Source: Crithidia expoeki | Taxonomy: Eukaryota > Euglenozoa > Kinetoplastea > Trypanosomatida > Trypanosomatidae | Direction of reading: 5' to 3' | Assembly: GCA_900240875.1 (NCBI GenBank) | Contig: OESE01000220.1 | Coordinates: forward strand, 868,001-932,000 | Length of the DNA stretch: 64,000 bases | Part shown: positions 1-9,474 of the stretch, in pieces | Layout: the number at the start of each line of letters is the position of its first letter | Position numbering within the stretch: position 1 is the stretch's first letter | Program-made: the position numbers and the translations under genes | Notes under the pieces: generated by a model | Databases searched by the model: none | What the model saw: the letters and a program-made list of their open reading frames with translations, nothing else | What the model was told of the DNA's origin: nothing

Positions 1-2616
1 TTCGTTTGAGGGGCGGTGGCCCCTCTCACCTTTGCGCAAGTCGCGAGAAAGGTTAAGGGCCTTCCGCCCCTCATCCAACTCCGAGTCGAGTTCCCTCAGC
101 GTCTCTCGGTCCGCCTCCTGTTGCTGCAAATGCTGCTGCGCCGCCATCGTCCTGCTCACCTTCTTTTTCATGAACTTGCTGAAGAAGCCCGACTTCTGCG
201 GAACGGCAGGGGCGCCGATGGCGGCCCCATTGCCGGACGGTGTGGCGTCACATGAGTGGGGTAGGATGGTGCTGTTGCTCTTGTTGCTGGTCATATCCGG
301 CTGTGTCGGGGTCTGCGGAGCGGCGCTGCCAGGGGTGGGGGGGCGAGAGTTGGGTGACATCCACTCCGCGTGGGGGCTGACAACTAACGCGCCGTCCAGC
401 GAAGCGGCAGCGTCAGACTTGTCCTTCCTGTGAAAGAGCGCACCGAAGAACATCTTGGCCTTGTTGTTGTGCGTTCCACCGCCACTGCTCTTTCCTTCCT
501 TATCCTCGTCAGTTGATACCCCCTGACCGGCGTTGGTGTTACCCGCTGCGCCAAACGTCAGCGGAGGCTTTGAACTTTCTTTCTGCAGCAGTGCTTGGTC
601 CGCCGAGTCCTCGTGGTGTCGCTGGCGTGATGGGGACCGGCCACGCGACGGAGACTGGCCGCGGCTCGCCCCGCCGCGTTTGTCCGCAACGCCGTCATCT
701 TTTCCTGTCGTTCTCGTGCCGGGGTTTTCAAATAGCTTTTTCTCCGGGACGAGCAGCAGCGGCGTCGCACCTTGGCTGTGTTCATCTGCGGCCGCTCCGT
801 CCATAGCTGCGCTCGTACTTGTCGACGACTTGCCGCGTCGGAAGAGCTTCAGGAAGCCGTTCCCCTTCTTTTTCTGACCGGCTTTAACGTTATCTTCTGC
901 GTTGGCGGCCGCGTTGTTGCTGTTGTTGTTTGCAACAGCGGCGTTGATGCTCAGCATGTCGATTGCTGAGCGACGGGCCGCGGCGGCAGAAGACGCAGAC
1001 GACGCGGACCAGTGTGACGACTGCGAGGAAGCGTGTCGTCGCCCGCCCTGCCGACCGCGATTGGACTTTTGGTGGCGGTGATGGTGGCGATCGTGCGAGG
1101 AAGCTGTTCGTGAGTCGCTGCTGTCGGTGTAGGAATAAGATGACGCAGAAGACGCGGGCGATTCCTGCGAGGAAGCGGAGCGAGGACGCCGTGCGTTGTT
1201 GCGGCCTCGGCGACGGTGATGGCCTCGTGAACCGTTGTTATTTCTGCTGCTCACCGCCACAGCTGGGGTGGCAGCCAGTGGTGGTGGGGGGACCGGTACC
1301 ACAATAGGCGGCGGGGCGGGCACGACAGCAGGGGGGCGAAGCGGAGTACTCGTAGCCCTCTCGTCGGCCGGAGTGGCAGCAACGGACGAGGGCACTACAA
1401 CGGAAATTGGTACTAGCGACGGCGCCCCTCCTACGGGGGAGGGAGAGCGGTTGCCGTTCGCCCCACCGTTCCCGCTCCCGTGGCGGTGGCAATGCCGCTG
1501 CGTGTTGATGTCGCCCGCCGGCGTTGCAGCGCGCTCGGTCGGACGTGGTAAGGCCAACTCAGACCGGCTCGTGTCGTTGGCGTTGCGGTGATGACGGTGT
1601 GGCCGCTCCTCCTCCCGGTCGTGGTGGCGGTGGTGGCGACGGCGGCGCGAGGCGTTGATCTCGGCGTCGCGGGTCGGATCCTGGTGGTTTGCCGGTGTAG
1701 CTGGTCGCTGGCCGTCGCCTCTGTCGCAGTGGCGGTGACGGTGCTTGCGACGGCCGTTCTCACCGCCCTCGGCAGAAACGGCGGCAGGGGTAGACGGCGC
1801 GACGATCGGGCTGTGGTAGGTCTCGGTAGCTGCCGCGGCATCGTCTGCACGTTGCGGCGGGTTCGCCGGGGAAGGCGCGCGGGTGTCGTCGGTGCGCTTC
1901 GCCGGTGGCCCGTCCCCGCCGCGGCGGCGGCGCTCGCGGTGGCCCGATTTGACGGGGGCAGCTGTCAGTTCCGTCGACGGCGGCGGCGTGGTGACGCCTT
2001 GGCCTCTGTTATCGCGGCGGCGGCGGTTGCCATGCCGCCCTTCGCGCCGGTCGCCGTTGTTGTTGTTGTCATCGTTTCGACGTGACGGAGTAGCTGCTGC
2101 TGTAACAAGGACGGGCTGGGGTGGTGGGTGCAGCTGCTTCTGCGATGAAGGCGACCTTGCTGCTGCTGCTCCTGTTGTAGCGGTAGATGCTATGGAAGGA
2201 CCAGCTTGTATAAAACCAGCTTGTGGGAGCGGCAAGGTAATCGTTGCGCCACCGGGTTGTTTGACAGCGGTGCACGGAGGCATTGCGTAGCTGCCCCGTG
2301 CCTGTCCGCTTCCAGCGGCGGCTGTGTTTGCTGTTGGTGCTGCGAAACCACCACCTATGTATGTCGTGTAGCCGCCACTGCCGCCCGCCACTGCGTTGCT
2401 CCCCTGTACGGCAACCGTGGATGGGGCTAGAAAAGCGTAGCCGCGAGGCACGGAAGCAGTCTTGCCGCTTGCTTGCATCTGCATGACGTTGAACATGTTC
2501 ATGGCGTTCATGGCAGGGTTGTACGCGCCGGTGTTGGCGTTGTTTGCAGTGCCGTACATCGCCGGCTGGCCTGCGGGATTCTCCCTTGCGACCGGGTAGG
2601 GATTGTTCTTGTACAT
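1..2616 (-). CDS. Disordered basic protein, 3' end cut by window edge
   Basis: An uninterrupted minus-strand frame of 872 codons runs from an ATG at 2614-2616 off the left edge, so the stop and C-terminus are missing. I do not recognise the family. The N-terminus is Asn/Gly/Ala-rich. The middle holds His/Arg-rich, RS-like stretches (repeated SASS and RHHH clusters) and a proline-rich segment near PAPPPIVVPVPPPP. The last third has three short hydrophobic-basic motifs, FLKLFRRGK, MFFGALFHRKDK and GFFSKFMKKK, and then a charged, coiled-coil-like end. Such motifs could bind membranes or acidic partners; this is inference. The start is favoured because a strong pyrimidine tract and CAG acceptor sit about 140 nt upstream. 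A second tract abuts the ATG, so a later Met (residue 20) is possible. The frame is convincing as coding because it stays open across GC-rich sequence. Confidence 0.75.
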   Translation of the reverse strand, partial: MYKNNPYPVARENPAGQPAMYGTANNANTGAYNPAMNAMNMFNVMQMQASGKTASVPRGYAFLAPSTVAVQGSNAVAGGSGGYTTYIGGGFAAPTANTAAAGSGQARGSYAMPPCTAVKQPGGATITLPLPQAGFIQAGPSIASTATTGAAAARSPSSQKQLHPPPQPVLVTAAATPSRRNDDNNNNGDRREGRHGNRRRRDNRGQGVTTPPPSTELTAAPVKSGHRERRRRGGDGPPAKRTDDTRAPSPANPPQRADDAAAATETYHSPIVAPSTPAAVSAEGGENGRRKHRHRHCDRGDGQRPATPANHQDPTRDAEINASRRRRHHRHHDREEERPHRHHRNANDTSRSELALPRPTERAATPAGDINTQRHCHRHGSGNGGANGNRSPSPVGGAPSLVPISVVVPSSVAATPADERATSTPLRPPAVVPAPPPIVVPVPPPPLAATPAVAVSSRNNNGSRGHHRRRGRNNARRPRSASSQESPASSASSYSYTDSSDSRTASSHDRHHHRHQKSNRGRQGGRRHASSQSSHWSASSASSAAAARRSAIDMLSINAAVANNNSNNAAANAEDNVKAGQKKKGNGFLKLFRRGKSSTSTSAAMDGAAADEHSQGATPLLLVPEKKLFENPGTRTTGKDDGVADKRGGASRGQSPSRGRSPSRQRHHEDSADQALLQKESSKPPLTFGAAGNTNAGQGVSTDEDKEGKSSGGGTHNNKAKMFFGALFHRKDKSDAAASLDGALVVSPHAEWMSPNSRPPTPGSAAPQTPTQPDMTSNKSNSTILPHSCDATPSGNGAAIGAPAVPQKSGFFSKFMKKKVSRTMAAQQHLQQQEADRETLRELDSELDEGRKALNLSRDLRKGERGHRPSNE

Positions 2617-4055
2617 AACAGGAAAAAGATGAAACAAGGGAAAAAAGGAAGGAATGAGGTAACGAAAGGAAAGCGGCGCCCCTCCTCCAAGCGGACACGT
2701 TGCACGCACTCCGCGACGTACCAAGGTCGCACACCTCCTACAAGAGTAAATCTCTGAAAACAACAACGAAGGAGAGAAACCGATGAAATCAAAGAAGTGG
2801 CTTGTAGCCGGCTTTTTTTTTTTGCCTTGCCTGATGAATTGGTTTCTTCAAATTTTATTCTGAAGTGAGCAAACTCAAGTGTATGGAGCACAGATCTACA
2901 CCACAGAACACAAAAAGAGCTGAGATGCGTGTTAAAATAGTAGTAGCGTTTAGCGGGTGATGCAAAGCAGCACAAGACAAACGAGCAAGCGACTAGGCGC
3001 GCAGCATCCAAAATCGGAGAAAAAAAAAGAAAAGCGGAACGGAAAACAGAAAAAGGAATAGAGAACTAGTGATGTATAGTGTGCCTGCAAGGAGGCTGGC
3101 GAAAAAAAAAAATACCGAGGAAGGGGGAAAACCTGCAGCGTTCAGTCAGAGGGTGAAAAGGTGTAGCAGCAGCGAAGAGCCGTTTCTACAGCAGTCACGG
3201 GAAGGTAAAAAAAAAATAAACTAATAATAATTCTAATAATGAGAGCAACAGCTGCTGACGAGTAGGACGTCAATCAAATTAGAACAATGCAGATTAACAA
3301 AAAAATTTGGAAGAAAAAGCCGCTGCAATGCGGGTATAAACGCGCGCTGGGAACGCTTTTTGAGGTTTTCTCTTCTTTTTCGATCAATGCAAGTCAGTGA
3401 GGGTGCTGCGCAAGCTCGACTGCTGCAGTGCAGGTATTGAACTACCAGCAGAAAGTTTAGTGGGAATGTGTACAAGGAGAAACAAAGGACACATTAGAGG
3501 GAAAAGGTAAAGGAAACCTCAGAACTTTGAGAGCGTTTTGCCCGCCTGCGCAGGGTTGCGGAGTAAGTGCTCTGAACTCTGCCGTTTGTAGTCTTCAACT
3601 GACTTTGAAGTAAAACGGCCACAATACTTTTAATTATCTATGGGATTTTTTTTTTTTTTCGGACTTGTATGCAAGACACAACTTCAGCTTTCTACTGAAG
3701 AAGTCTAGAACGTCCAGATTTATTATTCGGAGTCTAGCTACTTCAGCCAACGGAATGTGTGACCAACAACAACGAGAAAAAAAAAAAAAATCGTATAAAT
3801 TGGCCGTGGCACCTTCGTACTTATAAAATACAAAGAAAACTTTTTTTTTTATTGTAGTGATCCAAAAAAGCATCGACTCAAATACGGCAATCTAGCAAAA
3901 ACAACAAAAAAAAGCAGATCTAGTAGCTACGGCATCAGACGTGTCTAACAAACGAAAAAGCGTCTAATACGTTAACAACAAAACCAGACTCAAGTTAAAA
4001 GGACTTTAAAATGATACAGTAACCCGATAGCAACACTTAAAAACGTGTGTTACAT
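2617..4055. other. Intergenic region
   Basis: AT-rich spacer of 1.4 kb. It holds the 5' leader and splice acceptor of the gene to its left and the 3' UTR of the CNB-like gene to its right. Homopolymer T and A runs lie near 2815, 3105, 3648, 3780 and 3842. No convincing gene is seen; the short minus frame at 3233-3475 lacks coding character. Confidence 0.7.
2754..2795 (-). promoter_or_regulatory. Spliced-leader acceptor of the leftmost gene
   Basis: On the minus strand a pyrimidine-rich run (about 2795-2757) ends in TTTTCAG, with the AG at 2755-2754. It lies about 137 nt upstream of the ATG at 2616. This is the standard trypanosomatid trans-splicing arrangement. The assignment is inferred from composition. 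Confidence 0.55.
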
Positions 4056-6947
4056 TTATGTAGCACCGCCGAGACGAGCAACGAAATTAGTGCGAGCACC
4101 ACTGTCCGAATCCGACAAGGCGGCCGCGCTGGTGGAATGCTGACTGGCCAGCTTCGGCGAGTCGCCGATACGCTGCCCAATGCTGCGCTGCCGTTCATTC
4201 GCAATGGCGGCAACCCGCACGCTGCCGACGGCTGTCAGTGTGTTGCGACGCCCACCGACACTACCGCTGCGGGTCGACACGTCCGCGACGGAGGCGCGGC
4301 GGTCCAACGGGAAGTCACCCTCGCGCCACACTGGGAACACTGCCTGGCCTTCCTTCGTGACGACGACCGGATGCACGTTTGGCACGGCTTGTTGCCGCCA
4401 CAGCGAGTTCGGCATCGGGTGCAGCAGCGGCTGGTAGTCGAGCACAGCGAGGCGGTCCTTTTGAACGGCTAATGGTTGCAGCAGCTGCAGCGACGCCGTC
4501 TGCATCTCCCGCTCCATGCCATGGGTGCGGAGCAGCTGGACGAAGTTATTGCGGCGTATTTCCCACACCTCAACCACGTCGTCGAGCGCCACGATCGATT
4601 TCGTCCAGCGGTGACGACGCACGCAGGTGTAGCCGATGACATGGCCAGCGGGAATCGGGCAAATCGCATCTGGGCCAACGCTGTTGATGTCTGCCACACC
4701 AAACGGCCCGGGGCGCAACTCTTCACGTAGTAAAGCTGCGTTGTGTACCACACCCGCTCGACCTTCAAAGAATAAGAGTAACCGATTGCACTCCTGCCCC
4801 GCCGAGGCAATGACATCGCCTTTCGTGTAGGTGACACATTGCCATTGCTGCGTGCACGCCTGCGAGAAGTTAGCGCTAAAACTGGGCAGCAGGCTCACCA
4901 CCGGTAGCTGTTCCATCGCTGTGAGGAGGGCTGTCGAGACGCGTCCGCCGGTCAGCCCACCACCAGCGCGGTCGTCGGCGCGGTCAGCAGCGGCAGTGCG
5001 ATCGGCAGTTCCGCCACCGGTGGAGGCGTCTTCAAAGATGGTGACACGCCGCGTCGCAACGGAGTTGCTGGGACGGCGCAGCGGATCAAGTCCACTACCA
5101 CTACCCCACCTGTTGTTGTTGTTGCGGTTCCCCGCCGAGTGCCAATCTGCATTGGTGTTCAACGTCGGCGTAACAGCCATGTTAGCCAACAGTCCCTGCG
5201 CTGGCACGACGCCGTGTACGTTCGGCAGTTCCACACCGAACTGCCGTGGACCAAAGAGCACGCCGGGCCACTCCCTGTCACGCAAGAAGGACAGCTCCTG
5301 CGCACTGCGGTAGACGATATTTTGTACTTCGGGCACCTGCTTCATCAGCTGAATGAGCACCTGGAAAGGCAGGAGGTACATGTCAACGTGCGTGACAGCG
5401 GTGTAGTGATCGCCCAAGGCGTCGCCGAAAATGCACCCCGTCTCGCCGTAAGTGTGGCCCTCCACGAGCACCGACCGGTTCTTCGGTAGCTCGAGCGAGA
5501 AGCTGGCGCGTGCCAAAGGCCCTGCCGCCTGCTGGGAGGAATACTCCGAGGCCGCCACGCTGCCACGGCCGCTGCTGGCTCCGCCAGCACCACCACCGAC
5601 CATCACGCCTTCGTGCTGCATGTACACAACCCCACGCCGAATGAAGAAAATGTGGTGTGGAATCTCTTTTTCTCCACACTCCATACCTGCTGCGTAGACA
5701 CGGGGGATGGTGAGGTCTCGGATGTGCTCCAGATGCTCTGGACGGAGACGCGTGAGGAGCGGGCACAGCAACAGGCGGGCAGAGGTGAGAGGGGCATAGT
5801 AAGGCATAAGTCTCTCCCGCATCTGCAACGCTTCTAAGAGAAGCCGCCGCTGAGCCTCCGCCGGCACGCACTCACTCACCAACTTGCAGTACACTTCCTT
5901 GGGTATGCGCAGCAGCAGTGCCATGGGGGAAGTGACAGAGAGTGTCGCACAGTACGGGAAGGCGCCGAGGCAGGCAAGCTCGCCGAACACTTGCGGGGCT
6001 GCAAGGGCTTGTGCATCCGCATCGATCATCGCCCCACCGTTGTTGTTCCCACCACCACCACCACCACCGCCCTGCACTGTAGGCGAGCTCATGTACGCTC
6101 GCCCTCCACCTGGCGCAGTGAACGGCGCGTCGACACCGGATGCACGACGCGGTAAGCTCCGTGTGGTGGCCGCAAAGCTGGTGCTCAAGCTAGCGTTCGC
6201 TTGACCCGAGGCGGAGCCACGACGGGAGCCACCGGCAGGTCGACTGTACGAGAGGCTTCCGGTGCGAGAGGACGCGTGTGCGGCCACAGCTGACTGTCGC
6301 CGAGTTCCGGGTGACGATCCGGCAAGCCCGACGTTAAATGGATTGGCGGACATCGCCCGCGACACGGCCACTGCGCAGCCCCGTCGCTCCACTGCGCCGG
6401 CCAACAATAGCAGCACCTCACTCGCCGGCTCCCACTCCCACTCCACAATTTCATCCTGCAGGTACACAACGAGGTGGGCGAGTTTGGTCGTCACGACTTT
6501 CCGCACCTGCTCGCGTAGCGCATTCAGTGCGACACAGTCCACAACAGTGGGAAAAGAAGCGGAAGCGGAGGCCGAGGCGGCACACGGCAAACCTTCGTGG
6601 CTCGCGGTCGGTGATTGCGCGGTGGTGTTTGCAGCACTCTCTTGTCCAGCTGTGTTGTTTGGTCCGGTCAGAAGATCTCGTGAGACTGCTCCGATGAAAG
6701 AAACATGCTGCAGCGCGCTAACCACGGCTGCATCCACCTCGCCCGATGACACGTTCTGGGCGAGGTACTGTCGCTGGAGTACCTGGCGGATTTTGCGCAG
6801 TCGATAGCGCCGGACAATGGGGCTGAAGAGGCGATGCAGCACCTGCAGAGCAATGGTGTGGATCTGCTCCTGCACCACCGGGGGCAGTTGTAACTGACTC
6901 ATCTGCTGCCCGCTCGGTAGCTTCGGAGTAGAGGTGTTTGAGAACAT
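4056..6947 (-). CDS. Protein with three degenerate cyclic-nucleotide-binding folds
   Basis: 963 residues from the ATG at 6945-6947. The frame extends further upstream but only to a GTG, so that extension is not used. ATG 6902 (MSQLQLPPVV) is the alternative start, because the nearest pyrimidine tract (about 6950-6975) has its first AG inside the frame. Three cNMP-binding-like beta-barrels are visible: residues about 145-360, split by a Ser/Gly-rich insert and including FGELACLGAFPYCATLSV; about 395-545 (HHIFFIRRGVVYMQHEG ... YGETGCIFGDALGD); and about 680-815 (YTKGDVIASAGQECNRLLLF). No transmembrane segment or kinase domain is seen. The phosphate-binding cassette normally carries Gly-Glu followed by Arg-Ala; the Arg is absent in all three and the Glu in the third. 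Cyclic nucleotide binding is therefore doubtful. A scaffold or regulatory role is inference. Confidence 0.75.
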   Translation of the reverse strand: MFSNTSTPKLPSGQQMSQLQLPPVVQEQIHTIALQVLHRLFSPIVRRYRLRKIRQVLQRQYLAQNVSSGEVDAAVVSALQHVSFIGAVSRDLLTGPNNTAGQESAANTTAQSPTASHEGLPCAASASASASFPTVVDCVALNALREQVRKVVTTKLAHLVVYLQDEIVEWEWEPASEVLLLLAGAVERRGCAVAVSRAMSANPFNVGLAGSSPGTRRQSAVAAHASSRTGSLSYSRPAGGSRRGSASGQANASLSTSFAATTRSLPRRASGVDAPFTAPGGGRAYMSSPTVQGGGGGGGGNNNGGAMIDADAQALAAPQVFGELACLGAFPYCATLSVTSPMALLLRIPKEVYCKLVSECVPAEAQRRLLLEALQMRERLMPYYAPLTSARLLLCPLLTRLRPEHLEHIRDLTIPRVYAAGMECGEKEIPHHIFFIRRGVVYMQHEGVMVGGGAGGASSGRGSVAASEYSSQQAAGPLARASFSLELPKNRSVLVEGHTYGETGCIFGDALGDHYTAVTHVDMYLLPFQVLIQLMKQVPEVQNIVYRSAQELSFLRDREWPGVLFGPRQFGVELPNVHGVVPAQGLLANMAVTPTLNTNADWHSAGNRNNNNRWGSGSGLDPLRRPSNSVATRRVTIFEDASTGGGTADRTAAADRADDRAGGGLTGGRVSTALLTAMEQLPVVSLLPSFSANFSQACTQQWQCVTYTKGDVIASAGQECNRLLLFFEGRAGVVHNAALLREELRPGPFGVADINSVGPDAICPIPAGHVIGYTCVRRHRWTKSIVALDDVVEVWEIRRNNFVQLLRTHGMEREMQTASLQLLQPLAVQKDRLAVLDYQPLLHPMPNSLWRQQAVPNVHPVVVTKEGQAVFPVWREGDFPLDRRASVADVSTRSGSVGGRRNTLTAVGSVRVAAIANERQRSIGQRIGDSPKLASQHSTSAAALSDSDSGARTNFVARLGGAT

Positions 6948-7599
6948 TTCCAGAAACAGAGAAAAACAAAAGAGTCTAAATAGTGGGTGTCGACGGATGT
7001 CTTCGTAGAGCAGTTTTCGTGAACCGCTCCTTTCGCTTCCGTTTTGCCAAGTTAAATCAAGTTCCACTGCTACAGGAAACAAGTTGTAGTGATGCACGGA
7101 TATATATATATATATATATTTATATATTTATATATTTTTTTTTGGTGTTACTGAAGGCAACACATGAAGACTGCACGAAAATGAGGTAAGGAAGGATGAA
7201 GACAGATGGAAGGTGCGTCGATTTCACAGCTGCTCTTAGGCACTCTCAACAACGCCTACAAAGCTCGCTTTGCGCAAAGGCAACGAACATGTGCAGCTGA
7301 CAGTTTTGCTTGTCGCCAGTGAAAAGAGCGCCTCACCCGCTCTACAAAGAAAAACAATGTCGACATGAGAAACTCTCCAAACACTACTTCGAAAGGAAGC
7401 ATAAGTAACTCAACAGAGTTGTTGTCTTGATGCAGTCAAGTCTTTTTAACTTTCGAGGTGGAAGAGCTGGCAACGTACTAAGTATCAGCGGTAGCAAGCA
7501 ATTAAGACAAGAAAGTAGACAGCGCAGAAAACATAAAAAAAAAAAAACTATTGAAGAACAAAACTTGTGTTTTAGTGCGAACTCCTTCGGTGTACCACA
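6948..7599. other. Intergenic region
   Basis: Spacer between the SAMHD1-like gene (3' UTR side at right) and the CNB-like gene. It contains a pyrimidine tract for the CNB-like gene at about 6950-6975 (minus strand) and the TA microsatellite. No gene is seen. Confidence 0.65.
7101..7134. repeat. AT-rich (TA)n microsatellite
   Basis: An alternating TA run broken by TTT, immediately followed by a T-tract. It lies upstream of the CNB-like gene, within its leader or spacer. Confidence 0.9.
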
Positions 7600-9474
7600 T
7601 TACAGGATCTCTGCCTCATCACTCCCCTCTTCCGCGGCAACCTTACCCCCCAGCAAATCCGTCGAGCTGCTCGAAATGCCATTCAGTGCCTCATCCGGCA
7701 TCACGCCGTCCGTCTCCAATTTCAGCCGCTTCACTGCTGGCGAGTGCAGCCAGCAGTTCCCGACGAGGGCCTGCGGTGGAGCCTCATCGTCGAACACTCT
7801 AGAGTCGTGCTGCGACCCGCTCGCGTCACGGCGGCTCTGGCTGGGCGGCGAGCACGAGAAGGAGTTTATGTCCGTCGTGCCAAGTCGATCTGCGACGGCG
7901 TTGAAAGTAGACCGCAGTGTTTCCCTCTCCGGCGGCGTCAGTGGCATGCGGCAAACCACAACGATGGAGGAAACCGGCCCCTGCTGCGACGACAGCGTGG
8001 TGGTCGCGTTGCAGGTAAAGTGCGGCTCCATCGGGTCGTTCGCCGACTGCCGCGCGTTGAAAAAGTACGTGGCCTCCACCGGGTTCAACATCTTGTTCAT
8101 ATCACCAGCACCCTGAGTAATTTCAGCCTGCAGAATCTCGATACTGTGCAGCTTCCCGTGTTTTTCAGACCACTCACGCAGCTTGTCCGCTAGCCTCGGC
8201 GCCGTTGCGTCAATGTCACGTCCCAGCTCATCAAGCATCACCTTGTGCTTGATTTGCTGGCTCGATCCGGTCACAGATCGGTTGCGAGCTGCCGCCATCA
8301 ACGTCTTCTCGTTGTACCGGTAGTAGCCGATGGTAGCGTATAGCTGGCGGCTCTGAATGCGCTGAAGAATGCTCCGCGCCTCCGCCAGCTTATCGTCGCT
8401 GCTGTGCAGGATGGCCAGCACGATCCAGTCGCTTGTGTGGATGTAGAAATCTGGATACAGCGGGCAGGCGCGCAGCGGCAGTTGCTCTCCGTCGCCGTTT
8501 GTCACCATGAAAACGCTACCGGCGGCGCGCAGGGCGTCGAGCATCATGAGGTCGATGATCTTTGTCACGCGGTGCTGGTACACAATGCGGTGCAGGTGTG
8601 CGCGGGCGAGGAAGATTTCCTCAATGACGCCGTCCAGCTTGTCAGGAAAGCCAATGGAAGTCTCGCTTTCCCCGTTGACCACGACACGGGCACCTTGGAA
8701 GAGACGACGCATGGACACGAAGGTGGTCGTGCCAAGGCACGCGACCGAGTCACGCTGAATGTAATCGATTTTGTCTACATCGAGACCGCTGCGCTTGTTC
8801 GCCACGATCTCCGTCGTGAAACGGGCCCAGCTCCCACGACCTACGTCGATCGGCCACGGCTTACCCGGTCGCAGGCCGTTAATGAGCAGTTCCACAAATC
8901 GCAGATCCGTCTCATTGAAACCCAGTTCCGCCAACCCAGCCTCATTGTCCTGCCACAGCTTCCGCAGCAGCAGGATGCTGGCCTGCTCATGCGACCATGT
9001 GCGCAGCCGCTCGTGCTCGCCCGCGGAAGAGCGCACAAAGGACTCAAACATGTGCGACAGCGGGCCGTGGCCGAGGTCGTGGCAGAGGCCCGCAATGCCG
9101 ATGCATTGCATGTCTTTCTGAATATCCTCGCGCGACATTTGAGCAATCTGCGGCACGCCAAAGTTACGGTGATCCTCACGGTGACTTTCGACAACGCTGC
9201 GGTAGAGGTCCATGGCAAGGTAGCACACGCCGAGGGAGTGCTCAAAGCGGCTGTGTGTTGCACTGGGATAAACGTAAAACGAGTTGCCCAGCTGCTTCAA
9301 GTCGCGAAGGCGTTGCACAATAGGCGAGTCCGTCAACAGACGGATAACAGGGGGGAACTCGATTTGGCCGTAGATCATGTCCTGAACGGAGAGAGAACGC
9401 TTGGGTGCCAGCAGACTCTCATCCTCACCTGTGCGCTCCACAGAGGCTGCTTTTGCGTGCAGTCTCGTCGACAT
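7600..9474 (-). CDS. SAMHD1: SAMHD1-type HD-domain dNTP triphosphohydrolase
   Basis: 624 residues. HD-superfamily phosphohydrolase closest to SAMHD1, which in other organisms cleaves dNTPs to deoxynucleoside and triphosphate and controls dNTP pools. Seen directly: the RFEHSLG motif with H79, the metal-binding pair in CHDLGHGPLSH (H132, D133, with H136 and H141), H162 in SHEQAS, and the later aspartate in ANKRSGLDVDKIDY (D234). These match the SAMHD1 pattern residue for residue, so the active site looks intact. There is no SAM domain; the protein starts about 30 residues before the HD fold, so regulation must differ from the human enzyme. The tail from about residue 520 is Ser-rich and disordered. 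A good acceptor AG lies about 50 nt upstream of the ATG. Whether it is nuclear, cytosolic or mitochondrial is not evident. Confidence 0.9.
   Translation of the reverse strand: MSTRLHAKAASVERTGEDESLLAPKRSLSVQDMIYGQIEFPPVIRLLTDSPIVQRLRDLKQLGNSFYVYPSATHSRFEHSLGVCYLAMDLYRSVVESHREDHRNFGVPQIAQMSREDIQKDMQCIGIAGLCHDLGHGPLSHMFESFVRSSAGEHERLRTWSHEQASILLLRKLWQDNEAGLAELGFNETDLRFVELLINGLRPGKPWPIDVGRGSWARFTTEIVANKRSGLDVDKIDYIQRDSVACLGTTTFVSMRRLFQGARVVVNGESETSIGFPDKLDGVIEEIFLARAHLHRIVYQHRVTKIIDLMMLDALRAAGSVFMVTNGDGEQLPLRACPLYPDFYIHTSDWIVLAILHSSDDKLAEARSILQRIQSRQLYATIGYYRYNEKTLMAAARNRSVTGSSQQIKHKVMLDELGRDIDATAPRLADKLREWSEKHGKLHSIEILQAEITQGAGDMNKMLNPVEATYFFNARQSANDPMEPHFTCNATTTLSSQQGPVSSIVVVCRMPLTPPERETLRSTFNAVADRLGTTDINSFSCSPPSQSRRDASGSQHDSRVFDDEAPPQALVGNCWLHSPAVKRLKLETDGVMPDEALNGISSSSTDLLGGKVAAEEGSDEAEIL

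Noticed and set aside
2069-2734. 221-codon minus frame overlapping the left-edge gene
   Set aside because: It opens on GTG and is out of frame with the 872-codon reading that begins at ATG 2616. The latter stays open to the window edge and is the better gene.
6948-7097. 50-residue N-terminal extension of the CNB-like protein
   Set aside because: It begins at a GTG and crosses a pyrimidine tract that looks like the splice acceptor region; no ATG supports it.
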